Source: Gyrodactylus bullatarudis (lineage: Eukaryota; Platyhelminthes; Monogenea; Gyrodactylidea; Gyrodactylidae). From it: a stretch of 64,000 nucleotides of DNA. The notes below the pieces were generated by a model, which was not told where the DNA came from, did not search any database, and worked only from the letters and a program-made list of their open reading frames with translations. This document shows positions 46,701 to 57,700 of the stretch, in pieces (position 1 is the stretch's first letter; each line of letters begins with the position of its first letter). The stretch spans positions 1 to 64,000 of the forward strand of contig SSNU01000265.1 in assembly GCA_012064415.1 (NCBI GenBank). The letters are read 5' to 3'. A program made the translations under genes and the position numbers.

Positions 46701-48344
46701 GAATCCGTGATGTAGTTCAACATTATGAAAATTGACATGAATGGCATTCTGAGAAGGTCCCTGGTTGTCTTCACTATTCTTGATTTGTGTCACAACTCCA
46801 TATTTATTCCAGACCATGAAGCGTTCAGAGAAACCTTTTTGGGAAATTTTATTAAGGATACTACAGTTAGGGAAAAACGGTTCATCCTGCCTAGGACCTC
46901 GCTTTTTATAAAACTCTCTTGAAACTTATCAACTTTGGGTTCGAAGAATTGCGACATTCAAGTTTGCAATTTATTCTGGGTAGCGGGAATTATTTTTGAT
47001 AGCTAAGATAAGAATTACTTACTGCATGGCATAGAACCTGGTTGAAAGGGTTTTTGGGGAGCCAGGGGCGGGATGGTTTTGTAAATGATTTTATTCTCGA
47101 CATCTTTGGACAGAGTTTTAGCGCCATCATCTGGAGCATCCTCGTTATCACTGCCGAGGAATTTTGATTTTAATTTGGTCAGATTTACAGAATTGAAGTT
47201 GTCCTCATCTTCAGAGTCGTCATTCTGGTTAAAGTTTAAATGAATTGACTCATCTTCAGGTTTTTCGTTGGCCTTTTCTTCAGCAAGACGGACCAGCTCA
47301 TCCAAGTCGCCACAATCATCACCCATGAGATCAGCTAGTTCATCCCTGTCCATAGCTTCAGATTCTTTCTTTTTAACGATGCTATAAGAGAGTTTACACG
47401 AACCGACGAAACCATTTTGATCTGTATAGACTAGCTGTTTTGGTTTATCCATAGACCAATCAAATGAGCAAATTGAGGAAGAATTTGGATTCTTTAACCT
47501 AAATTTGCCACAAGTTAGAGAATAAAACAAACTTTTGTAGAACTGTACGATCTTCATAGTTGAATACCATAATGTAGCCATCCTTGGTGGAACCAACCAA
47601 GACATCAGAGTTTTTACCCCATTTCAAATCAGTGAATACGTCATGATTTGGAGAGGAATACTTTCTGAGAAAACTCCAACTACCTCTTTCGTAAACATTA
47701 ATCTGCTTATCAGCACAAACTGCAATGTATTTTCCAGCGGAAGGTTCCCAAGCAATTCTAGCCTTGGATAGGGCTAAATCAGTGTCGGCGCACTTTTGCA
47801 AGCAATTTATAACTTTTTCCTCAGAAGATGATTCGTATTTCCAAATGCGCAGAGTCCCATCGCATGAAGAGGTCGCTATGAAAATATCCATAGGATCAAA
47901 ATCCATCGAAAGAATGGGAGCTGTGTGACCCTTGAGAATACAATCAATAACCGAATCTTTGGATTTGCAAGAAACAACTGCCTTAAAGTCACTGCTGCAA
48001 GCAGCCAGCTTAGTTTTATCCTTGTTCATTGTTACAAAGTTTACAGAAGCAGTAAATTTTATGGGTATTGATTCTTGAAGACCATCAAGAACAGAGTTTT
48101 GATAGACACTAGATGAAGTAGTGGCTATATAAAACTTTTCGTCGTGAATATAAATTGAGTTAATAGTCTCTCCAAATGCAATTTCCAAGGGATTTGCGTC
48201 AGATAAATCTTCAAAAATTCTAATGTTTCCATCACTCCCACCTGTGATAATGCGTCTTTCATATAAATAAAAGATTTACTTTGTTTTATCACATACACTG
48301 AGCGTACAGAATCCAGGTTTGTGGAAATTTTTCAATGGTTCCAT
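43754..48344 (-). CDS. WDHD1: WDHD1 / AND-1 / Ctf4 homologue, replisome hub, 11 exons
   Basis: Trimeric adaptor linking CMG helicase with DNA polymerase alpha at the fork. Exons: 48280-48344, 47533-48255, 47023-47498, 46626-46834, 45953-46565, 45530-45870, 45068-45205, 44798-44997, 44308-44433, 43978-44233, 43754-43912; 3,306 nt, 1,101 aa (human 1,129). The N-terminal WD40 domain shows ITGGSDGNIRIFEDL (human VTCGSDGDVRIWEDL), GHTAPILSMDFDPMDIF and SSCDGTLRIWKYE. An acidic linker follows, then the second propeller (SepB domain: ERFMVWNKYGVV, human HRFMVWNSIGII) and the helical bundle (VKLAIRYATKVRKNQLAEKL). The tail keeps DFTSKKLGAFA (human DFSTNQKLSAFA), but I see no HMG box. Intron 1 is 24 bp, intron 2 is 34 bp, and intron 5 (45871-45952) uses a GC donor. 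Convergent with the coiled-coil gene and divergent from the 52-aa ORF. Confidence 0.92.
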
Positions 48345-48470
48345 AAGATTTTCAAATAGAATATTTTTTGAATATTAATAATATTTGAATATTATTTTTC
48401 CAAATTTGATTATATTCAAACAAAATTATAATAAGATTTTGTCGTTTAAATCTTGTCACACGCAACAAAA
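48345..48470. promoter_or_regulatory. Divergent promoter region, WDHD1 and 52-aa ORF
   Basis: A 126-bp, very AT-rich interval between two opposed start codons. No defined element is seen; shared regulation is inferred from spacing. Confidence 0.45.
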
Positions 48471-48629
48471 ATGAACTCATTGAGTTACACTGTCGATAGA
48501 TTTTTCCCAATCGAACGTGCATTAGAGATTCTTGACTCGAAAATTTCCAGCAAATTCGATAATATCAATTACTTAGAATATATTCTACAGAATAGTGTTG
48601 ATAAAAGAAAAGAAGATCGACTTGAATAA
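48471..48629 (+). CDS. Small 52-aa ORF, head-to-head with WDHD1
   Basis: ATG 48,471 to TAA 48,629, beginning MNSLSYTVDRFFPIERALEI. The product is predicted to be largely helical with an acidic and basic tail. AATAAA at 48,709-48,714 sits 80 bp downstream. The tight fit between WDHD1 (126 bp away) and the MAGUK stop (126 bp away, convergent) argues for a real gene, but I recognise no family. It might also be the first exon of something longer. Confidence 0.45.
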   Translation: MNSLSYTVDRFFPIERALEILDSKISSKFDNINYLEYILQNSVDKRKEDRLE

Positions 48630-48708
48630 AATTATTGCTACTCTATATTTGAGATTGGGAATCGGAATTAAGAAGTTCAATGTTAGTCAACAAAATTAAT
48701 TTTAATAG

Positions 48709-48714
48709 AATAAA
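48709..48714 (+). terminator. Polyadenylation signal of the 52-aa ORF
   Basis: AATAAA, 80 bp after the TAA and before the convergent MAGUK stop codon. Confidence 0.4.
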
Positions 48715-48755
48715 AAATTTTCATACATTTTAAGCTAATGATTTGGCGTTTATTC

Positions 48756-51700
48756 TCAAATCCATGAATAGGGAATCCATCGTAGGCTCTTCTTGGTACT
48801 CTCAATATAATTAATAATGTCATTCATAGTTTTTTCAACACTCTTTTGGACGAGTATCAGATCAATGAACGGCCTATAGATAAACTGCATCAATTCACTT
48901 TCTTTCACCATCATTTCCAGAGCTCCATTCTAAATTGTAATTGAATTAATAATAAAAAGTATTTTTTTTAATGCACAAACTACTTTTTAGTAATTATATT
49001 AAATATTTCAGATTATTTGAATGTCAGACATATTATATCTAGGGCGGTCACAAAATAGCATTTTTCAGAATAGAATAGCACAATTCTCAAAAAATATATC
49101 TTTTTTATAGCATATGAAAAAAATTTACACATTACTTGTAAGTAAATTATAAAAAAAATATTTTTTTCGTTTGGGTAAGACAGAAAATTGCGTCCAAACT
49201 GTTGATCAGACATCTAATTATGGGACGAATAATATCCCAAGCCTAAAGTTTTCTTCGACCAATCAAAAACCTTCAGAACATGCCATAAATTACGAGATTG
49301 AAATGTTTTAGAAACAACTTAATTCAAATGAAGAGATGATAGTAATCAAGAAAAATAAGATTTGTTCTCATACTAGAAATAGCGTTCGATTTTGAATAGC
49401 AGAAAAATAGCAAAATTATTTTCGTGAGGAAATATCCTTTATGCTCGAGAATGTTAATTTCATCAATCTCATTAAAATTCTAGCAACATATCAAAAATAG
49501 CATTTTGACCGCCCTAATATAATTTATATTATCTGCATATAATGTTTTGATTAACTTAATAAGATGAAATTCAAAAAGTTTACATTAATCATACACAAAA
49601 TTTATAAAGTCTTCCATTTGCCGCCTTGATAGAAAATCTTATTCCCTGAGAAGCTCCTATTTACAGTAAAAATATTTCTATTGAAACATCTTATTTTTAT
49701 TGAAACACGAATATTTACCCCCTGATTGAGTATTGTCTCGACCAATCAGAATGCAGCAAGTGATTTTTATCAAACATGAACGTTTTTAAATCTACGCTAA
49801 AAATCCTTGAATGAATTTTACTACGAGAATAGGTGAAATTCAAAACTACAACATTCTCAAAATGTTTAAATTTCAGCGTGAGTATAAGTTTTCCTTGTAA
49901 AAGAAATTTAGAATTTTCCTATATCAGTAAATGTATTTCTATACTGTTCTGAAGTTCAAGTTTTTATTTTCTTTTCAACTTACAAACTCTCCATTTTTGT
50001 ATAGGGATCCCACTTTTGGCAAGTTTGGATCACATGCTATGAATATGATGAGGGGATTGAACTCCGATGTCCGGAGGAATTTAAAGGACTCTGATGAAAT
50101 GTCAAGAATTATCATCTTGTCCTGATGGAGTAGCTCTCTAACTGAATTCATGCTAATACCGTACATGATAGACTTTTGACATGAGTAATCGAGGAATTCC
50201 TTCTTCATAATCTTCTCAGCCATCTCTTCCTTTGTTATAAAGTGGTAGTCTACACCATTGACTTCGTTCATGCGTCTGGTTCGTGTTGTATCTGTGTTTG
50301 AGTTTTATTTTAGATATGAATGAATGGTATAAATAACGATGAGAGTCATAAAAAAACGAAGTATTGTTCATTGATAATAATCTACTCTCTTGTTCCCTTA
50401 TAAAATTATTCTGTAATTATTGTGTCACTACATTCCCAATGGAGTAGTAAACTGTAGTAGACTTGAACGGAATTTATCAAAATTACTAAATCACAGCCTG
50501 TCGATATGATAAAATTAATCCATCAAATTTCGCTCTTGTATTCAAGATTCACGTCAGTTCTGCGCTTTTACTGGAAGCATTTGAAAATCTTCACAATCTA
50601 TGTTTAACTTATAACAGAAGTATAAAGAGATATTTCGGAACGAAATTTGATGTGGCGATTTTAAGATATTTAAAGATTAATTTTATCAAGAGGCTTTAGT
50701 AACCTAGGAAAATTTCCTCCTAGTCTATATTAGTCTATAATATAATACAGTCATTCATTCTTGAAAAAGGACACATGAGCCAAGTAAGATTTGGAAAAAA
50801 CACATGTGAAAGATTCTTTCTTAATCTTCACCAAGTTAATAGTATGTATGAAGATGGCAATTTATAAATTTTACGAAATTCTCAATTTTTTCAACAAGAA
50901 ATCGAATCAACTTATTATGACTCTCTGACTATGTAATTAACAAAAAATGGAAGTTTGCTACTCGAATTTGCCACAATTTTCATAAAAACTGATTTTTAAA
51001 ATTCATTTTATACTGAAAGTAAAAATTAGTTTTATAATAATTTATTATTAATAAAATTCATTAAAACTTGGGTCAATATTAGCATTCCTAGCTATGGTCA
51101 TCGAAACGTTTCGACGGTGATTGTCTTCACACACCTTCTTCAAGCTCATCAAAAAGAAAATACTATTTATATACTTTCATGACCACATCCCTATCAGTTT
51201 TGTCCAATCAGATTAGAGAATAGAATAATACAAGAGGTTGACCTATGATAATAAATTATTGATAATTATCAGAAGAATAGAGTAATAGACCTAATATTTC
51301 ATCAGATTCAATTTAACTTCCTTCTTTTGCCAAAAAGCTGAATCCAACACTGCTCAATGTTCACTTGACCAACATTTCCATTAAAGTATCAATATTGCCA
51401 ATTTCGAGAGCCTCATGAATTAACCTCTTTCTAAAGTTTTTTGAACACTAAGAATCTTAAACTCTTCAAAATTTATTTTTAGGCTATTTTTGAGAACATG
51501 TTGAAAAACATGTGATTTATTGCTTTGGTTGTGAATCTGAAGTTAATAACTCACAGAGAACAGGTGATACAAATCTATCAGAGTATGTTTGCAGTAAACT
51601 GTCTTTGAGCTCCTTCTTGCCAACCCCATGGACTCCTAGTAGAATGATGCATTTGCCGATAAAGCCAGTGACAGGGAAGACCTCCTCGTATGGAATGAAA

Positions 51701-54700
51701 TCTGTACCAGCATAGTAAATGGGCGAGTAGTTGAACCAATCAGATTTTTTCTTCTAAATTAAAATTAATCAAGGGTTGTGTGATAACTAGGGCTGAATAA
51801 AATGAAGAATAAGTAGAAAAAAGTACTTTAAAGTAAATTTAAGCGATTTCGAGTAAGAAATGGTACTTTACGGTCTGATAAAATCGTTTTAAGTCAAGTT
51901 TATCATTCAGTTTTGATTTGAAATTATCTTTTAGCAATTTTAACAATTTTTTCTCTGACTTGCTCTAGCAAAGGTTTGTTTCCGGGCGTTAACCGAATAA
52001 AAGGGGTATAATATCCTATTTGCTTTGTAAGAATTCGAATAGAAAAATTGTTCCACCAGTGGAACACAACTGTTTCTCGAACGATAATTTTAGCTGAAAG
52101 ATACCTACAACCCCTCATTAGAAAGGAAATTCATAAAGCTAAAAAATTAAGTATAACTCATAGAGATAGCTTTTAACTGATGTAAAACAATACCTGTAGA
52201 TTTCAATTGCCTACTCGACATCTCTTATAGTTTAGAGGATTTTAACCTCTATTATCTTTGTCGATGAAAAGTCGGATTACAAAAAGAAATTCAGAATCAG
52301 AATCAGCGTAAATATATTGGTTAAGTTGCAAATTTTCTTGTTTGTGTGACGAAAAAAATAATTTGGGACGTGAAGGGTTAAAGTAAGGGTCCTTATGACA
52401 AGATGAATTATGAAAAATTGTCATTTATAAAAACATTATAACAAGATAAAAATTGAATAGTGAACTTTTTTGTATTTATCTAAATTAAATGAGCCTAGAA
52501 TTTAAGGATTAGGATAAATTAAAAAATGTCAGATTCGGAGGATAAGAATAAAGAATAATTGTCACTGTATTTATTGGCTCAACTTAAGATATCAGCCTAA
52601 CACCCTATAATCGTTAATATATCCCTTGTAAGTAGGTATGTGATATAAAAATATAATATAATTAATTCATACTTTTAATAAAAAGCATTAAATACTCACA
52701 CAAGTTAATTTATTGACAACATGAATTTACATCAAACTTTTTAGAACTAGTTCAGCAAGAATTCTTGGATCAAGATCAATGTTCATCTGAATACTTGAAG
52801 ACAGGCCAGTTTTAATCCAAAACAAGTATATTCGTTCCTCAAATACCAATAAAGTTACATTTAATACTCCAATAAATGATTACGTCATGTCATTGACTTT
52901 ACTATCAAAATTTTTGAAAATGCTTCATGTGTAAACAAAACATATATTTTGAAGTGCTGTTTTTTATTTAAGTTAACTCAATAGAAGACAATAAAATTTT
53001 CATTTATTCGAAATTCATCATGCCCGAACAAAACATCTTCAATTATCCCATCAGTGATATATCCTTCGAAAATGTTGATAAACTTAATATCGTCAATTTA
53101 ATGTCAAGTCATGAAGATTACTTAGGAACAATCCAAATGTGTCAGAGACTTGGATTTCAGGAACATTCTTTGCCGGATCTAAATTGGCGATTGTCCAGAT
53201 CTTATCTATTATATATATGGTTCTAAAATCAGCTACGAATCTGGATTTAATTTGTGACATAGTCAAGATATCGGTTCCGACAGCCATTGACTGGACCAAT
53301 TTCATAAGGGACATCTTTGTTGAGCGATTCCTCAATCAAGATCTTGTCGTTGGTGGCTTTGCCAAAGAGGTACAAGTGGACGAAACTCATGTCGGGAGAA
53401 GAAAATACCACAGAGGCCGAGAACTTGCCACACAAGTATGGATTTTCGGCGGCGTTGACGAAGATGACAATATCTTCATGAAGATCGTTTAAGAGCGAGA
53501 CAAATCCACTCTTCATGCTTTAGTTCGAAAGCACATTGCTCCAGGTTCGCATATAGTCAGTGATGAATGGAAAGGATATGCGGGCTTGGAGAAGTATGGA
53601 TACTCAAGATCCACTGTGTGTCATAAGAATGAATTTGTCAACAACGAAGGACTTCATACTAATAGAATCGAAGCCATTTGGGGAGCATTCCAACGAATGT
53701 TTAAGAATATTAGAAATAAGAGAGGAGATTTAATTGAATCTTATATTTCTGAATTTCTCTTTAAACATTTTTATAAAGAGAATAGGATGCAAGAGTTCCT
53801 GAAAATTATGCATCAACTTTATCCCATTGAATAAATATTCTTAATCAACTTAAATGTTTTAAATATAAACTGTATAAAATTTGAGTTAACTAGATAGAGA
53901 TTGAAACATAGCTTAGTTTTGATTTCTGAATTAACCTTTCAGTCTAAAAGTTTTAGATATGAACACTAAAAATTTAAGTCAATTGGAAAATATAACATAT
54001 CTGTAAGTATTCAAATAAATAATAAAGAGGCGAATAAAACTGAGTTAACTTAAATAAAAAACAGCACTTCAAAATAAATGTTTTGTTTACACATGAAGCA
54101 TTTTCAAAAATTTTGATAGTAAAGTCAATGACATGACGTAATCATTTATTGGAGTATTAAATGTAACTTTATTGGTATTTGAGGAACGAATATACTTGTT
54201 TTGGATTAAAACTGGCCTGTCTTCAAGTATTCAGATGAACATTGATCTTGATCCAAGAATTCTTGCTGAACTAGTTCTAAAAAGTTTGATGTAAATTCAT
54301 GTTGTCAATAAATTAACTTGTGTGAGTATTTAATGCTTTTTATTAAAAGTATGAATTAATTATATTATATTTTTATATCACATACCTACTTACAAGGGAT
54401 ATATTAACGATTATAGGGTGTTAGGCTGATATCTTAAGTTTAGCCTATTTATTTTGTAAGTTCAATAAATTCATCTTGAAATGCTCTGCAGAGAGTTGTC
54501 TTGCTTTGTTAAGCCTGGTCTCTGCAGGTATTATTTAGTAAATTTTTCAAAATTACTTAAATCGCCCATCGATATGAAAAAACTAATCTTCAAGTATTTA
54601 AATATAATCCCACCAAATTTCGCTTCAAAATAACTTTTCATGCTTCTGGAATAAGATAAACAAAATTGTGAAACTTTTTTAATTTAAAACGTTTTTTGAC

Positions 54701-57700
54701 CTATCAAAATTTAATATTCATGAAAAATTAGTGAAATTTCGTTTTGAACAATTAAAAAAACAATTTTAAAAGGATTTAAGTCATTTTTACAACTTTATGT
54801 AAAGAAATAATGTGAATTCAAGTTAAAATTATAATTATAAAACAATAAAGAACGTTCTAAATTAAAAAAGTTTCACAATTTTGTTTATCTTTTTCCAGAA
54901 GCATGGAAAGTTATTTTGAAGCGAAATTTGGTGGGATTATATTTAAATACTTGAAGATTAGTTTTTTCATATCGATGGGGGATTTAAGTAATTTTGCAAA
55001 ATTTCGTCCAAGTCTATACTGTATCGGAAGTGTGACACCAAAATTACTGGTACTCAAGACCAAGTGTTTTTTCTGATTTATTAAAAATTATAATATATTG
55101 TAACAAGAAAACCAAATAATCTAATCGCTTATTTTATAATCTATTTCTTTTAATTAATAAATTTATGAAATTTTTTTATAATGCATTCAGAAATGTCGGT
55201 ATCTAAACTGTCTTAAGGACCCTAGTTAAAGTGATTGATGAAGAATTTCTCCTTCACCCACAAACCCGTGCTGTCGTCACCCGCATTTTTACACAAAATT
55301 GAAAAATCGTCATGGTTCTTCTGTTCGATATGTCTGGTCATCCTTCTTGAGGTGATCGCTTGATCTTCTTGTTAATTTCCTAATCGTGCGTCTTATATAA
55401 GAAGCTTCACAGTCATTCTGGAATTTGTAAATTAAAAGAGTATTCTCTGCTGGTCTTAGTAAATCCTTATGAATTAAATTGAATAATCTTTGGGTTTTAA
55501 ATACAATTTTCAATTATAATGTTGATTAATAAGAAAACTAAGCGTATAATCTTCAATAATAAGCCCGTCCTAAATGTTAGCTTTTTCAACATTTTTCCCT
55601 TTATCTGCTTTTTATCAAATTTTTGATTAGCATCACTTTTTGTATTTCTTTCAAGGTACGTGCAATTAATTGCATTCTGAAACAATTTTTTATGGTTAAT
55701 TTGGAACATAGGAGGTTTTATTTTATAATTAAATTTGGGCACACTAGATAACTTTAAAGAGGATGATAAAAAATATAGGAAAAAAATATTGACTAGAAAT
55801 ATTTCGTTCTAGGTGCTTAGGTAATATATCCCACAGGAACGTCTTATTTGATAATGGATTAGCCCATGTCCCTGAATGTTACAGCTTACTAATGGATCCC
55901 ACCAGACTGGTACGAAAGAAACTCACAAAGCAATATTTATTAATACAAAAAAATATAGAATCGAATTGAGTAGGGGCTATTTTTAGAATTACACTTTTAC
56001 TTTTTTTTTTGTTAGACAATATTTATTTAAAAATAATTATATACAAAATAAATAAAAATAGATAGGTTCTGTACAAGGATATACAAAATAAATTCAATTT
56101 CAGAAAAAAGGTTTCATAAAAGAAATATAAAAAATAGCGTAATGACTAAATAAGCCCTTCTTGAAATTTCACTAGATCATTCTGGAATTATTGAAGATAA
56201 AGTAGACTTTTTGTATAATCTAATTTAGATCTAATATGCAACATGATTGTCTTAATATTGGTCAAATCATTGCATTCTGATATTTTAAATTTGTTTTCAA
56301 TCATGTTATATGTAGATAACAAATAATGATTGGAGAAGGAGGAAGATCTAAGATTATGTGAATTTTCAAAAATTTTGGCTGATTTTACAAAAGTTTTTGT
56401 AATTATTGGATTAGTTTTGTGACTTACACTGGTAAGGTTATCTGATTGAATAACAGAGATCATTTTTAGTACCCTCCTTGACTGTTGAATAATTCTCATA
56501 CTCAAAAACTAGTGAAGATAAATCAAGAAGAAAACACTCCACAAATACGGTTCTCACCTGTAACTTAAATGCCTAAAATGTGTCCAAGGAATAACTTTAT
56601 CCAAAGATACGAAAATGGCTAATAAAATCTTTCACGTTTTATGAAAAAATCGATTATAATTAGATCATCAGAAAGCTTTCGTCATTTTTTAAGGATCCTG
56701 AATCACCAAAAGTTCAGGGATTTTCAAGTGGGGAAAATGATCAAAAAATATCATTTTTCACACGATGATGGGCTTATTCTCAGAATTTGATTTCTTTGAC
56801 TAATCGTGATGCTAAAAATTAACTTTGAAATCTGCAAAATATTTCAAAGTTCAAAAAAAATGAACTCTCTTACTGATTTGACACTGCTTGTCTAATCTCT
56901 ATTTCAAGATGTGAGAAGACCATCACCATCGACTTAGAGATATACAGATATAGCAAAGTATCATAACACTCCCCAAAAAAATAATAATTAATAACTGAAC
57001 TTAATTAAAATTTCCTTAAAAAAATTAAAAAATTCTATTACTCTATTATATCGCGATCTTCACTAAAATTCTAGAATGATTATTATAAAAATTTTTTGAG
57101 ATTAACATGCCAGTTACAATTTACAAACTGATTCAATTGTTTCATGTGCGATATTTTAAAGATCACTCATCCAGTTATGATTTTTATTTTTTCAAGAAAA
57201 CTAGATTTTTATTTATTTTTTATATTTTCCATTGTACATATTAATTACTCTATTTAATACAGATCATATTTCTAACAAAAAAAAGTTATGTCCATTGACC
57301 AAACTTCTAAATGGACATAACAAAGATCCCATTCCAAAGCTCAAGAAGAAAGGAGTGATCTATCTTTTCACTTGTCCATGTAGTTCAAAGTATGTCGGGC
57401 AAACTACGAGAACACTAGGTGAAAGAGTCAAGGAGCATCTAAGGCCAAAGCACAACAGTGCTGTACTGATTCACCTACAAGAAACAGGACACAAGGCGGA
57501 CGAAGGAAATTTTACAATTCTCTACCAAGCCGATCAGAGTCTTAACAGCCGTGCAAGGGAAAATGATTTATCGAGTGCAGAGATAAAATTGAAACCGGAT
57601 TTATGTGTACAGAAAGTAATCGCTTCCAACCTTGGTATCAGAGGCCCGGAAAGAATCTCAAAACAAAGGCAATTAGCGAAAATAGAGAAAATACTGAAGA

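Larger units (their letters stand above)
50292..51554. other. MAGUK intron between guanylate kinase exons
   Basis: Contains a diverged palindromic MITE (50,483-50,712) and a repeat (51,050-51,240) shared with 60,110-60,310. No gene is supported. Confidence 0.5.

Noticed and set aside
51924..52118. 64-codon minus-strand frame in a MAGUK intron
   Set aside because: Starts at ATG and looks protein-like, but shows no MAGUK resemblance and is not needed for phase.
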